DNA of 64,000 nt from the NCBI RefSeq assembly GCF_008806385.1, contig NZ_VZZK01000001.1:124001-188000 (forward strand), written 5' to 3'. The notes beneath the pieces were generated by a model. The model worked only from the letters and a program-made list of their open reading frames with translations, made no database searches and had not been told where the DNA came from. Origin of the DNA: Methylobacterium soli (GTDB taxonomy: Bacteria > Pseudomonadota > Alphaproteobacteria > Rhizobiales > Beijerinckiaceae). This document shows, piece after piece, positions 40,865-50,743 of this stretch; the first letter of the stretch is position 1, and each line of letters begins with the position of its first letter. The translations under genes and the position numbers were made by a program.

Positions 40865-43210
40865 TCAGCCCGCCGCGGCGAGGTCCGAGAAGACCGCGCG
40901 GGGCGTTCGCGACACGCCGAGTCCCTTGCTGAGGAGCCAGGGAATGCGGCTCGCCGCTGTCGGCTTCGCGTAGAGATAGCCCTGAGCGAAGCTGCAGCCG
41001 CCCGCCTCCAGGAAGCGGGCCTGCTCGACCGTCTCGACGCCCTCGGCGGTGACGTCGAGGCCGAGACTTCGGCCCAGCTGCAACACCGCCGTGACGATCG
41101 CCACATCGTTGACGTCGCGCGTCAGGTCATTGATGAAACTGCGGTCCACCTTGATCTCGTCGACCGGAAACCGTTTCAGGTGGGTGAGGGACGCGTAGCC
41201 CGTTCCGAAATCGTCGAGGGCGACGCGGATTCCGGCCACGTGCAGGCGCTTGAGCACGTCGGAGACCCGCTCACCGCGTCCCCCGAGGAGGACCGTCTCC
41301 GTGACCTCGACACCGAGGCGCTCCGTCGGCACGCCGGTCGCCGCCAGCATGGCGAGGAAGCTCTCGGCAAGATCCCGGTCCGCGAATTGCGCGGTCGAGA
41401 GATTCACGAAAACGCGCCCCGGATCGAGTCCGCTCGCCAGCCAGGAGCGCAAGTCGCGCGCGACCTGTTGGGCGATGCTCGCACCCAGAGCCGCGCCGAT
41501 CTCTGGATCGTCGAAGGCGGACGCGAAGGCGGCGGGCGCGAGCAGGCCCCGCGCCGGGTGATGCCAGCGGGCGAGCGCCTCGAAACCCACGATGGCGCCG
41601 GTGCCGAGATGCACCTTGGGCTGATAGAACGGGACGATCCCGCCCTCCGCTAGGCCCGCGCGGATCTCGCGGGCGACGGTGACGCGCTCCTCGATGCTCG
41701 CGCGCAGCGCCGGCTTGAAGAGAGCCGCTTGATTGCGCCCGGCCGCCTTCGCCGCGTAGAGCGCGAGATCCGCATTGGTGAGGAGATCGGCCGCGTTGCG
41801 CGCGTGATCCGGGTAGAGCGCGAGACCGAGACTCGCCCGCGGCGAGACGCTGCGGCCCGCGATGGCGACGGCCGGCCCGAGAACATCCAGCACGGCGGCC
41901 GCCACCGCATCGATGCGGGGAGACTCGCCCGTCCCGTCGCGGGTCCCGGCCGTGATCAGCACGAACTCGTCGCCGCCGAGCCGCGCCACGAGATCGCCGG
42001 GCTCGACCAGCCCCGACAGGCGGATTGCAACCTCCTTGAGGAGGATGTCGCCCGCGTCGTGACCGAGGGTATCGTTCACCTCCTTGAACGCATCGAGATC
42101 GAGAAGGATGAGTCCAACCTGGGACGCTTCCCGCTCCGCACGCGCGAGCGCCGCATCGAGGGTCACCTGGAACAGGGCACGGTTGGGCAGGCCGGTGAGG
42201 ACATCGTGATGGGCTGCATCCCGGATCGTCTCCTCGGCCGCCTTGCGGGCCGTGATGTCGACGAGGCTGGTGATGACGCAGGGGCGGTGGCCGATCTGGA
42301 CGGCATCGGCCGACAGCAGCACGTCGCGATGGGCCCCGTCGATGGTTCTCAGAGGGACCTCGATGTCCCGCACGGTCCGGTGCCGATCGAGCGCACCCTG
42401 AACGCGCCTGCGATCGGGCTTATCGATGAAGGTCCGCGTGCTCAGCGCGGTAAGGTGTCCCGGACTGCCGATGCCGAAGAAGGACCGGGCGGCGTCGTTC
42501 ATGTTGACGAAGCGGCCATCCTGCGCGTCGGACACGACCACCGGGATCGGGACCGCCGTGAAGAGGGCCTCGAAAAGTTGGCGGCTCTCGAGGAGGTCCC
42601 GGTTCGCGCGCCGCTCCGCCTGCATGGCGATCCATTCGAGGCGCCGGAGCCGATTCGACCGGACGACGACGAGGAGCAGTGCCACGTTCGCCATGACGGC
42701 CGCGAGGCCGAGGCCGATGCTGGTCGCGGGGAGCGGCGGCGGCAATGCATAGGCCGCGAGAAGCAGGCCGGATGTCCCGACGCCGACCACGACGGTCCAA
42801 CGGAAGCGCGTCGGCGCGACCAGGAGGAAGACCGCCGGGAGCATCAGCACGACGAACAGGGCGATGTCCGAGCGAGAGGACACCAGGAGCGCGACACCGA
42901 TCGCGGCGGCGGTCTCCCACCCCAGGATGAGGCGCTGAAGTGCCGGAAAATTCGTGGCCCTCGGCGCGAGCCCGAGGCAGATCAGCGAGATCACGACGAC
43001 GCCGAGGCGCGCCGGCACCGCCACGGCGAAATGCGGGTCGCCGAGGAAGCGCCAGTCGCTTGCCAGAAACAGAAAGTTCAGGATCGCCGCGAGCCCGAAG
43101 AGCAGGCGCGCATGGCGAAGCGTCTCGGGCAGGCGCTCGGCTTGGAAAGCGGCTTCGCGTTGCGGGTCCAGGAACTCGCCGCCGATGGTGCTGAGTGAAT
43201 TGGGCTGCAT
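40865..43210 (-). CDS. Membrane PAS-GGDEF-EAL protein (cyclic di-GMP turnover)
   Basis: 781 residues. An N-terminal block of about six helices (35-205), a PAS domain (about 212-335), a GGDEF domain with intact ARLGGDEFVLI and an EAL domain with FEALARWHHP, VNLSTAQF, VEVTET, LDDFGTGYASL, IKVDRSFI and TAEGVET. Both the cyclase and the phosphodiesterase catalytic motifs are intact. The inhibitory RxxD site before GGDEF is missing (EPGD instead). It probably makes or degrades cyclic di-GMP in response to a signal sensed by the PAS or membrane part. Convergent with the sulfhydrylase gene, gap 13 bases. Confidence 0.93.
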   Translation of the reverse strand: MQPNSLSTIGGEFLDPQREAAFQAERLPETLRHARLLFGLAAILNFLFLASDWRFLGDPHFAVAVPARLGVVVISLICLGLAPRATNFPALQRLILGWETAAAIGVALLVSSRSDIALFVVLMLPAVFLLVAPTRFRWTVVVGVGTSGLLLAAYALPPPLPATSIGLGLAAVMANVALLLVVVRSNRLRRLEWIAMQAERRANRDLLESRQLFEALFTAVPIPVVVSDAQDGRFVNMNDAARSFFGIGSPGHLTALSTRTFIDKPDRRRVQGALDRHRTVRDIEVPLRTIDGAHRDVLLSADAVQIGHRPCVITSLVDITARKAAEETIRDAAHHDVLTGLPNRALFQVTLDAALARAEREASQVGLILLDLDAFKEVNDTLGHDAGDILLKEVAIRLSGLVEPGDLVARLGGDEFVLITAGTRDGTGESPRIDAVAAAVLDVLGPAVAIAGRSVSPRASLGLALYPDHARNAADLLTNADLALYAAKAAGRNQAALFKPALRASIEERVTVAREIRAGLAEGGIVPFYQPKVHLGTGAIVGFEALARWHHPARGLLAPAAFASAFDDPEIGAALGASIAQQVARDLRSWLASGLDPGRVFVNLSTAQFADRDLAESFLAMLAATGVPTERLGVEVTETVLLGGRGERVSDVLKRLHVAGIRVALDDFGTGYASLTHLKRFPVDEIKVDRSFINDLTRDVNDVAIVTAVLQLGRSLGLDVTAEGVETVEQARFLEAGGCSFAQGYLYAKPTAASRIPWLLSKGLGVSRTPRAVFSDLAAAG

Positions 43211-43280
43211 GGGCCGGCATGCTCGCAGCCAAAGCTGTGAAGGTTGTTAATGCCGACAGACTCAACCCACGCGATATGAA

Positions 43281-44039
43281 TCAATCGCTCGCTGGCGGTT
43301 TGGCCCGCCGGCTCAACGCCCGCAACGCGCCCCGGAGCGTGCGGACATCCTGCTCCGTCATCGCCATGCGATGCAGCATGTCGCGCATGTTGCGAGCGAT
43401 GATCTCGCGCTTCTCCGGCGGATAGAACCCGGCAGCCTGGAGCCCTTCTTCCAGACTCGCGAAGAGCGAGAGCAAGGCCTCGCGCGTGGCCGGGAGCGAG
43501 AGCAGCGCGCCGGAGAACGGGAGTTCCGCCCGTCCGGACGCCCGGCGCCACTCATATCCCATCAGCAGCACCCCTTGCGCGAGGTTGAGGGATGGAAAAT
43601 CGGGGGAGACCGGAAATGTCACGATGGCGTCGGCCAGCGAGACCTCGTCGTTCGTCAAGCCGACGCGCTCGCGGCCGAACATGATGCCGATCCGCTGGCC
43701 CTCGCGCGCCGCCACCTCTACCATCGCGGCCTCCGGTGCCAGGACGCGCTTCATCTGCCCCCGCTCGCGGGCCGTCGTGGCGAGAACCACGTGCAGATCG
43801 GCGATCGCTTCCGGAACGGTCGCGTAGATCCTGGCCGCGTCGAGGACGTGCGTTGCGCCGGAGGCGGCCTCCCGGACGCCCTTCTTCGGCCAGCCGTTCT
43901 TCGGGTTGACGAGGCGCAATTCCGACAGGCCGAAATTTGCCATGGCGCGTGCCGTCATGCCGATGTTCTCGGCAAGCTGGGGCTCGACCAGAATGATGGC
44001 GGGCGGGGTGCCCGATGGGAGTTCGGTGCGTATCGACAT
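43281..44039 (-). CDS. trmJ: tRNA/rRNA 2'-O-methyltransferase, TrmJ-like (SpoU family)
   Basis: 252 residues from the ATG at 44039; the extra 30 upstream codons lack similarity. SPOUT motifs: IILVEPQLAENIGMTARAMANFGL, RLVNPKNGWP, GIMFGRERVGLTNDE and PDFPSLNLAQGVLLMGYEW. A helical C-terminus of about 80 residues matches TrmJ. TrmJ methylates the ribose at position 32 of tRNA anticodon loops. The exact target could differ. Lies 70 bases upstream of the GGDEF-EAL gene on the same strand. Confidence 0.9.
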   Translation of the reverse strand: MSIRTELPSGTPPAIILVEPQLAENIGMTARAMANFGLSELRLVNPKNGWPKKGVREAASGATHVLDAARIYATVPEAIADLHVVLATTARERGQMKRVLAPEAAMVEVAAREGQRIGIMFGRERVGLTNDEVSLADAIVTFPVSPDFPSLNLAQGVLLMGYEWRRASGRAELPFSGALLSLPATREALLSLFASLEEGLQAAGFYPPEKREIIARNMRDMLHRMAMTEQDVRTLRGALRALSRRAKPPASD

Positions 44040-44311
44040 GGGAATGGGTGCGTGTCTGGAGAGCTCTGCTCTTACGCCGCGCGTGCCTGTCATTTCCAGA
44101 CGGACGTGAGCCGGAGGCCCGGTCGGCATCGATTTTTGTTCTTATTGCATTCTGGCTCCGTATGGCCATGCGCTGAAAACCACCAAAACCGGTCAAGTCC
44201 TCGCGCGCACAGAGCCGCGTGAACAAGTCATCCTTAGAAGTTCGACGGCGATAATGACGCCTCGGCACGCGCTGCACGACAATAAGTGCCAAGTGAGACG
44301 AGAATCCAGTG

Positions 44312-44926
44312 ATGTTGTCGATCCGGAGGATTCTTCGCGCGAACCTCGCGCGAGCCGATCGATACCGCCGGCACGTGTGGCGGGCGCAGACCGGCGCGGG
44401 CGCGATTGAATTCGCCATCATCGCCCCGTTGGTGATTGTGGCGATCATCGAAACGATCCAAGCCGGCTGCTACTTCTATCAGACATCGCAGCTGGCTCAG
44501 GCGACGGCCAGCGCGGCACGACAGCTGCAGATCGGCGCCGTCGGCATAACGGCGCCGACGCTCGCGGATTTCAGAACGCAGATTCTCTGTCCGAGGCTCG
44601 GCGCCGGAATGTCCTGCGCCTCAATCATCCTAAGCATCCAGACCGTGCAGCCCGGGACCGCTCCGAATGGCTTCTACACATACGTCAAGTCGGATCTGAG
44701 CGACATCGTTCGGGTGGCGACCGACGGCTCGCAGACGCCGTACTGCCCCGGCCAGTCGAACTCCTACGTCTACATCCAGGCTGTCTACGCGATGCCGGTC
44801 TTCAGCCCGGCCTGGATCATGCTCGGCAGGACGAGCAACGGCCGCAAGGTTCACTTCCTGAACGCTTCGGCCGTGTTCCGCAACGAGCCATTCGATCCCA
44901 CCGCTCAGGTGCCGGCTCAGTGCTGA
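44312..44926 (+). CDS. TadE-like pseudopilin
   Basis: 204 residues starting at ATG 44312 (a GTG lies one codon before). A basic N-terminus leads into the TadE motif AQTGAGAIEFAIIAPLVIVAIIETIQAG, in which the Gly-(x)-(x)-Glu-Phe at the head of the hydrophobic segment is the pseudopilin signature. The rest is a small extracytoplasmic domain with four Cys. First of three consecutive Tad-like genes; no ATPase, prepilin peptidase or secretin gene is in the window. Confidence 0.85.
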   Translation: MLSIRRILRANLARADRYRRHVWRAQTGAGAIEFAIIAPLVIVAIIETIQAGCYFYQTSQLAQATASAARQLQIGAVGITAPTLADFRTQILCPRLGAGMSCASIILSIQTVQPGTAPNGFYTYVKSDLSDIVRVATDGSQTPYCPGQSNSYVYIQAVYAMPVFSPAWIMLGRTSNGRKVHFLNASAVFRNEPFDPTAQVPAQC

Positions 44927-44928
44927 CC

Positions 44929-45654
44929 ATGTCCCGGCGCGCGAATGACAACGGTCACGAGACCGCGCCCGGATCCCTTCCGCGGGCGACGAGGGTGGCA
45001 TTGGCAGCCGCAACCGCCTGGGTCGCCGATCGGCGCGCGGTATCGGCGATCGAGTTCGCATTCGTGTGTCCGATCCTGATTGCTCTCCTGCTCGGCACGG
45101 CCGAGACGGCGCGCTACCTGAACTTCACCTGGAAGATCGGAAATGTTGCCCAAACCGTCGCGAGCCTCGTGAGCCGGAATCAGACGGGCTCGGTCAAGAC
45201 CAGCGATCTGTTCTTCGCAAATGATTCGGCAATGCTCATCTTTCCGGATGTTCTGGCTGATGCCAAGTCGCGCGGCACACAATGGTATTCGAATATTGCA
45301 GTCACGATTTCCAGTGTGATTTTTAGCAAAATAGACCTCTCCTGCACGACGAATTGCATCTATCAAGCATTCGTCGGCTGGTCATATGGTGCGAATCAAC
45401 GTCCTTGCTCTACGCCGATAAAACCCGTCCCCAATACCGACGACGTGATCAGGACGACGTTGCCTGCCGACACTTTCGGCCCTGGCTCTCTGACCGTGGT
45501 GGAAATCGGATATTACTATACGCCAATCATAGGTAAATCAATAATCGGCAGCAAGTGGATCATCCGCAGCGTTTATCTTGCGCCGCGCTACGTCCCGAAA
45601 ATCAACTACGATCCGAGTGAGGGCTATGTCGCGACGGTTTGCCCCGAAAGCTGA
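44929..45654 (+). CDS. TadE/TadG-like pseudopilin
   Basis: 241 residues from ATG 44929 (a GTG at 44920 would overlap the previous stop). DRRAVSAIEFAFVCPILIALLLGTAETA is the TadE-type N-terminal segment. The extracellular part has four Cys and lower GC than its surroundings. The last 29 bases overlap the next gene. Confidence 0.83.
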   Translation: MSRRANDNGHETAPGSLPRATRVALAAATAWVADRRAVSAIEFAFVCPILIALLLGTAETARYLNFTWKIGNVAQTVASLVSRNQTGSVKTSDLFFANDSAMLIFPDVLADAKSRGTQWYSNIAVTISSVIFSKIDLSCTTNCIYQAFVGWSYGANQRPCSTPIKPVPNTDDVIRTTLPADTFGPGSLTVVEIGYYYTPIIGKSIIGSKWIIRSVYLAPRYVPKINYDPSEGYVATVCPES

Positions 45655-47077
45655 CGCGTCGATCGAGCCAACCAACGTTCCGCGCGAAGAGCGCGCGCCG
45701 AGGAAAACAGGCATGGGCATGATGGACTGGCTGAATCGCTTCCGGCGGGATACGGGCGCGAACGTAATCATGCTCTTCGGCCTCTTCGCGTTGCCGACCA
45801 TCGGAATCGTCGGGGCGGGACTTGAATACGGTCGCTTCAACATTCTCCGCGGTCGCCTCGATACGGCCGCGGACGCCGCCGCGATCGCGGCCATTGCGAC
45901 CGCGCGCGACTTCATCACCCAGAATGCGGGATCTCAGAGCGGCTCCGCGCTGACGGATGCGGCGATCGCCGCCGGTAAAGCTCAGGCTGCAAAGGCCTTC
46001 GCGGCCAATGCCGGCAGCGTGACGCGGCTCTTCGCCGTGACTCCGAGCATTGACCTGACAAGAAACGGCCAAGGTATCGGCGGACAAGTTAAATACGCAG
46101 CAATATATCCCAGCACATTCGGTAAATTATTCGGTTATAGTACGTGGCCGTTTTCAGGAAAAGCCACGTCGACATTGACGCTCACCACCTACATCAATTA
46201 TCACATCATCGTCGACACCTCTCAATCGATGGGGATCGGGTCGACGCCGGCTGACATGCAAGCTCTGTTTGACCGGGTCGTCAAATACAATAATGGATTC
46301 GGCGGAGAACCCGGATGTGTCTTTGCCTGCCACGTCAAAGCGCCCGGCCAGACCTATACGAACGAAGATCTCGCACGAAACTATTTGCCGAAGATCACAC
46401 TTCGAATCAATTCCGCGGCCGGTGCGGTCCAGACCATCGTCAATCAAGCACTTGCCTCGCAAGGATCCTCTGGTCAGAACACCATCAAGTTCGCTCTCTA
46501 CGCGATGCAACAGGACCCGGCGACCGGAATCGCGCTGCGGACATTGGCAGCACCCGAAAACGCCCCGTTCTCGAAAGTCGCCGCGGCCGCCTCCGTCATG
46601 GAACTGGGGAACAACACTCAAGACGGGATCGGCGATTCCAACTTCTCCGCATCGATCGGAGCGTTCACGAATTCATTGGCGCCTCAGGGCGACGGAAGCA
46701 CCGCCGACCTTGCTTTGAATTACGTCTTCATCATCACGGATGGCGTCCAGGATGTTCCTGGGGGTTGTTACACCGGGCATTGCGTCACCGCCCTCGACCC
46801 GGCAATCTGCACACCGCTGAAGGCCAAGGCGAATGTCGGCGTTCTATACACCACTTATAACCCGATTTATAAGGATAACATGATAAGCAAGGGTTATGAG
46901 GCTAATTACAATAATCTTGTCTCCCCGATTGCGAGCATGATCGCGCCTAACCTGCAGGCTTGCGCGACCCAGCCGACCTCGCAGTATTATTTTGAAGCAA
47001 CAGATGGGCCGGCCATTACGACCGGGATGCAGAAGCTCTTCGCCCCCACCAGCCAGCTGGCCCGGCTGCGACCGTGA
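45626..47077 (+). CDS. TadG-like pilus protein with von Willebrand factor A domain
   Basis: 483 residues from the ATG at 45626; an ATG at 45713 with an AGGA ribosome site is an equal candidate. An N-terminal membrane helix (GANVIMLFGLFALPTIGIVGAGLEYGR) typical of TadG/putative Flp assembly proteins is followed by LRGRLDTAADAAAIAAIATA and, from about residue 195, a von Willebrand A-like domain with an intact metal-site motif DTSQSM. Four or more Cys lie in CVFACH and the CYTGHCV region. The composition is AT-richer than flanking genes. Such proteins anchor or shape Flp/Tad pili or the cell surface. Confidence 0.82.
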   Translation: MSRRFAPKADASIEPTNVPREERAPRKTGMGMMDWLNRFRRDTGANVIMLFGLFALPTIGIVGAGLEYGRFNILRGRLDTAADAAAIAAIATARDFITQNAGSQSGSALTDAAIAAGKAQAAKAFAANAGSVTRLFAVTPSIDLTRNGQGIGGQVKYAAIYPSTFGKLFGYSTWPFSGKATSTLTLTTYINYHIIVDTSQSMGIGSTPADMQALFDRVVKYNNGFGGEPGCVFACHVKAPGQTYTNEDLARNYLPKITLRINSAAGAVQTIVNQALASQGSSGQNTIKFALYAMQQDPATGIALRTLAAPENAPFSKVAAAASVMELGNNTQDGIGDSNFSASIGAFTNSLAPQGDGSTADLALNYVFIITDGVQDVPGGCYTGHCVTALDPAICTPLKAKANVGVLYTTYNPIYKDNMISKGYEANYNNLVSPIASMIAPNLQACATQPTSQYYFEATDGPAITTGMQKLFAPTSQLARLRP

Positions 47078-47355
47078 CGGGGATTGGCCGGGCCGCCCGA
47101 TCGGATCCGGCAATCCGAACCGCTGGCGCAGGTTTTTCGGCTCCCAGCACCGCTTCCTGGCGGGCTGGACGATCGGTGCCGGCATTCTGCTGAGCGCGTC
47201 CAATCCGCCTGACACTCGGCCCTCCTTGTTAGACCTGTAGGGCGCGGCGCAACCTTCCCCCGTTCACGGCACCGCGCTATGGACTGCGCCAAGCGCGGCC
47301 CTCGCCTTGCGTCGGCGCGGTCGCAGGGCTTCGGATCAGGAAGGCACGGACGATT

Positions 47356-48570
47356 ATGGCGAAGATCAAGGTGGCGAACCCCGTCGTCGAACTCGATGGC
47401 GACGAGATGACCCGGATCATCTGGGCCGAGATCAAGAACAAGCTGATCCATCCCTATCTCGACGTCGACCTCGAATATTACGACCTGGGCGTCGAGCACC
47501 GGGACGCCACCAACGACCAAGTCACGGTCGATGCGGCCAACGCCATCAAGCGCCACGGCGTCGGCGTGAAATGCGCCACCATCACGCCCGATGAGGCGCG
47601 CGTGAAGGAGTTCAACCTCAAGGAGATGTGGAAGTCGCCCAACGGCACCATCCGCAACATCCTCGGCGGCGTGATCTTCCGCGAGCCCATCATCTGCAAG
47701 AACGTGCCGCGCCTCGTCCCCGGCTGGACCCAACCGATCGTCGTCGGACGTCACGCCTATGGCGATCAGTACAAGGCCACGGATTTCAAGGTGCCGGGCA
47801 AGGGCCGCCTCACCATCAAGTTCGAGGGCGATGACGGCACGGTCATCGAGAAGGAAGTCTTCAAGTTCCCGGATGCTGGCGTCGCGCAGGCGATGTACAA
47901 TCTCGACGACTCGATCCGCGACTTCGCGCGCGCCTCGATGAATTACGGCTTGAACCGCAAATATCCGGTCTACCTGTCCACCAAGAACACGATCCTCAAG
48001 GCCTATGACGGCCGCTTCAAGGACCTGTTCGAGGAAATCTATCAGAATGAGTTCAAGTCCCGCTTCGATGCCGCCGGCATCACCTACGAGCACCGCCTCA
48101 TCGATGACATGGTGGCCTCGGCGCTCAAGTGGTCGGGCGGCTATGTCTGGGCCTGCAAGAACTACGACGGCGACGTGCAGTCCGACACGGTGGCACAGGG
48201 CTTCGGCTCGCTCGGTCTGATGACCTCGGTGTTGCTCACGCCCGATGGCCAAACGGTCGAAGCCGAGGCTGCCCACGGCACCGTGACGCGGCATTACCGG
48301 GAGCATCAGAAGGGCAAGGAGACCTCGACGAACTCGATCGCATCCATCTTCGCCTGGAGCCGCGGCCTCGCCCATCGGGCGAAGCTCGACGGCAACGCGG
48401 AGCTGGCGAAATTCGCGACGACGATCGAGACGGTCTGCGTCGACACCGTCGAGTCCGGTTTCATGACCAAGGATCTCGCGCTCCTCGTGGGGCCCGATCA
48501 GAAATGGCTCTCGACCACCGGCTTCCTCGACAAGGTCGACGAGAACCTCAAGGTTGCGATGTCCCGCTGA
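47356..48570 (+). CDS. icd: NADP-dependent isocitrate dehydrogenase
   Basis: TCA-cycle enzyme: isocitrate to 2-oxoglutarate with NADPH. 404 residues of the homodimeric eukaryote-like subgroup. Motifs: [62 protein letters not shown] and [18 protein letters not shown] with [12 protein letters not shown]. Good AGGAAGG ribosome site. Followed by a terminator. Confidence 0.97.
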   Translation: MAKIKVANPVVELDGDEMTRIIWAEIKNKLIHPYLDVDLEYYDLGVEHRDATNDQVTVDAANAIKRHGVGVKCATITPDEARVKEFNLKEMWKSPNGTIRNILGGVIFREPIICKNVPRLVPGWTQPIVVGRHAYGDQYKATDFKVPGKGRLTIKFEGDDGTVIEKEVFKFPDAGVAQAMYNLDDSIRDFARASMNYGLNRKYPVYLSTKNTILKAYDGRFKDLFEEIYQNEFKSRFDAAGITYEHRLIDDMVASALKWSGGYVWACKNYDGDVQSDTVAQGFGSLGLMTSVLLTPDGQTVEAEAAHGTVTRHYREHQKGKETSTNSIASIFAWSRGLAHRAKLDGNAELAKFATTIETVCVDTVESGFMTKDLALLVGPDQKWLSTTGFLDKVDENLKVAMSR

Positions 48571-48579
48571 TGAGGCGGA

Positions 48580-48603
48580 GGGGGCGGCGTTGCAGCCGCC
48601 CCC
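48580..48603 (+). terminator. icd terminator
   Basis: Nine-base perfect arms (48580-48588, 48595-48603) with a 6-base loop, 9 bases after the icd stop. No T-run follows. Confidence 0.65.
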
Positions 48604-48762
48604 GTCACGATCGGTGATGGGTCGGGTCCGATCGTTCGGGGACGGCGCGCCAGCGGGCAGACGCCTCGCGAATACCCGCCTGCCGTCGGATCGGGGTCGA
48701 TCTTTTCGCACATTGCGTTAAACCCCAGCGCAATTCCGCGATCCTGACGAGCCGAACCAGCG

Positions 48763-49557
48763 ATGATTTCCTCCCCCCTCATGACCGTGATGGTCGATGC
48801 CGTGCGCAAGGCCGCGCGCGGTCTGAAGCGTGATTTCGGCGAGGTCGAGAACCTCCAGGTTTCCCGCAAGGGCCCGGGCAACTTCGTCTCGGCCGCCGAC
48901 CGCAAGGCTGAGGAGGTTCTGCGCGACGCGCTGATGAAGGCGCGTCCCGGCTACGGGCTGGTGCTAGAGGAGAACGGCGTCATCGAGGGCCAGGACAAAA
49001 GCCATACCTGGCATGTCGACCCCCTCGATGGGACGACCAACTTCCTCCACGGCATCCCGCACTTCGCCATCTCGGTCGGACTTGAGCGCGACGGCCAGAT
49101 CGTGGCCGGCGTGATCTACGACCCGATCAAGGATGAACTGTTCGTGGCGGAGCGCGGCAAGGGCGCCTATCTCAACAACCGCAGGCTGCGCGTGTCCGGG
49201 CGCATCGACATGGCGGACGCGCTGGCTGCCTACGGCACACCCTATCTCGGCCGCGGCAACCACCCGCGCCTCCTCCGGGAGGTCGCCGCCGTGATGGCGG
49301 TATCCGGCGGCACCCGCCGCCTCGGCTCGGCGGCCCTGGACCTGGCCTACGTCGCCTGCGGCCGGCTCGACCTCTACTGGGAGCGCGACCTCCAGACCTG
49401 GGATATGGCCGCGGGCATCATCCTGGTGCGGGAAGCCGGCGGCTTCGTCTCATCGGCGGACGGTGCCTCCGAGGCCCTCGCAACCCGCTCGGTGGCTTGC
49501 GGCAACGAGGTCCTGCACCGTGAGCTTGTCGGCATCCTGCGCAAGTGCAACGCCTGA
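48763..49557 (+). CDS. suhB: Inositol monophosphatase family protein (SuhB-like)
   Basis: 264-residue lithium-sensitive-type phosphatase. Metal-site motifs LEENGVIEGQ region (Glu pair), DPLDGTTNFLHGIPHFAIS and the late WDMAAGIILVREAGG are intact. Substrate could be inositol phosphate or another sugar phosphate; in Escherichia coli SuhB also has a role in rRNA antitermination. Monocistronic. Confidence 0.92.
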   Translation: MISSPLMTVMVDAVRKAARGLKRDFGEVENLQVSRKGPGNFVSAADRKAEEVLRDALMKARPGYGLVLEENGVIEGQDKSHTWHVDPLDGTTNFLHGIPHFAISVGLERDGQIVAGVIYDPIKDELFVAERGKGAYLNNRRLRVSGRIDMADALAAYGTPYLGRGNHPRLLREVAAVMAVSGGTRRLGSAALDLAYVACGRLDLYWERDLQTWDMAAGIILVREAGGFVSSADGASEALATRSVACGNEVLHRELVGILRKCNA

Positions 49558-49809
49558 CCGGCATTGTTGCGCGGCGCCTCACCATCCTGGATGCCGTCGG
49601 GTTCGTCCGTGGGTTGCGGGACGTCAGCGAACGAGGACGGCCACGGTGATCCGTGAACTCCGCCTTCACGGGCTCGCATGGCTGAGGGTCAATGGTGCAG
49701 GCGGCGCGGGTCAGAATCCGAGGTCAGGAGCCGGAAGGGGCACGAAGCTGGTCAGTCGCCCCGGCTTCTGCTTAAACCCGCCCTGCTCTCGTCTCAGAAG
49801 GCACTCCGC

Positions 49810-50355
49810 ATGGACGTCCGTCGCCATGCCGCGCTGAAGGAATCGATTCGCTCGATTCCTGACTATCCCAAGCCCGGCATCATCTTTCGCGACATCACCA
49901 CCTTGCTGAGTGATCCGCGCGCCTTCCGGCGCGCCGTCGACGCGCTTGTGCATCCCTATGCCGGCGGACGAATCGACCAGGTCGCAGGCATCGAGGCGCG
50001 AGGCTTCATTCTCGGCGGGGCCGTGGCGCATCAATTGTCCTCGGGCTTCGTGCCGATCCGCAAGAAGGGCAAGCTGCCGCACAAGACGGTCTCGATCGCC
50101 TACGCGCTGGAATACGGCACCGACGAGATCGAGATCCATGTCGACGCGATCAGGCCGGGGGACCGCGTGCTTCTGGTCGATGACCTGATCGCGACCGGCG
50201 GGACTGCGATGGCGGCCGTCAACCTGCTGCGCCGGATCGGTGCCGAGGTCGTGGCGGCCTGCTTCGTCATCGATCTCCCGGAGATCGGCGGTGCGCAACG
50301 GCTGCGCGATCTCGACGTCCCGGTCCGGACCCTGATGGAATTCGACGGGCATTAA
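49810..50355 (+). CDS. apt: Adenine phosphoribosyltransferase
   Basis: Purine salvage: adenine + PRPP to AMP. 181 residues from the ATG at 49810. Features are [41 protein letters not shown] and the PRPP motif [13 protein letters not shown]. Start chosen because the 44 open codons upstream lack similarity and length fits the family (about 180). Confidence 0.95.
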   Translation: MDVRRHAALKESIRSIPDYPKPGIIFRDITTLLSDPRAFRRAVDALVHPYAGGRIDQVAGIEARGFILGGAVAHQLSSGFVPIRKKGKLPHKTVSIAYALEYGTDEIEIHVDAIRPGDRVLLVDDLIATGGTAMAAVNLLRRIGAEVVAACFVIDLPEIGGAQRLRDLDVPVRTLMEFDGH

Positions 50356-50381
50356 GGCGCGCGTCGGCGGTGGACAAAACG

Positions 50382-50410
50382 TTGACTCCGCCAGACCCTT
50401 CCGCCATAAG
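50382..50410 (+). promoter_or_regulatory. Predicted promoter of rpmH
   Basis: TTGACT (50382-50387), 17-base spacer, CATAAG (50405-50410). A 7-base hairpin (50428-50434 with 50441-50447) lies in the leader. rpmH starts about 120 bases downstream of the expected transcription start. Confidence 0.55.
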
Positions 50411-50537
50411 CCGGCTCGTCGCGACGTGGCGCCCCGTTTCGGGCGCCCTTCGCGCTTGCAGACAATCTCAGGACGCGAAGGTCCGGCGCGGATTTTGCCG
50501 CCCGCGATCGCGCCTCGACCTTTGGAGGCCTTGAGCC

Positions 50538-50672
50538 ATGAAGAGAACCTACCAACCCAGCAAGCTCGTGCGCAAGCGCCGGCACGGTTTCCGCGCCCGC
50601 ATGGCGACTGCCGGCGGCCGCAAGGTCATCGCGGCTCGCCGCGCCCATGGCCGCAAGCGCCTTTCGGCGTAA
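50538..50672 (+). CDS. rpmH: 50S ribosomal protein L34
   Basis: Translates to 44 residues, [20 protein letters not shown] then [23 protein letters not shown], the full conserved L34 sequence. Ribosome site GGAGG about 10 bases upstream. Head of the conserved rpmH-rnpA-yidC block. Confidence 0.98.
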   Translation: MKRTYQPSKLVRKRRHGFRARMATAGGRKVIAARRAHGRKRLSA

Positions 50673-50682
50673 GCTTGGTGGC

Positions 50683-50702
50683 GCGCCGTCGTGAGGCGGC
50701 GC
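50683..50702 (+). terminator. Intercistronic hairpin between rpmH and rnpA
   Basis: gcgccgtc (50683-50690) pairs with 50695-50702 (one G-U), loop gtga. Eleven bases after the rpmH stop. It may partly terminate or stabilise the rpmH message so that L34 is made in excess of RnpA. Confidence 0.45.
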
Positions 50703-50743
50703 GAACGGCGCCTTGTCAGAGGGGCCGCAGGATCGAACCAGCA

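Noticed and set aside
46992..47240. 82-codon frame at the end of the TadG-like gene
   Set aside because: It overlaps the TadG-like coding end out of frame, has no ribosome site and no recognisable feature.
50356..50537. Replication origin near rpmH
   Set aside because: No dnaA gene, no DnaA-box cluster and no AT-rich unwinding region. rpmH is often away from oriC in alphaproteobacteria.
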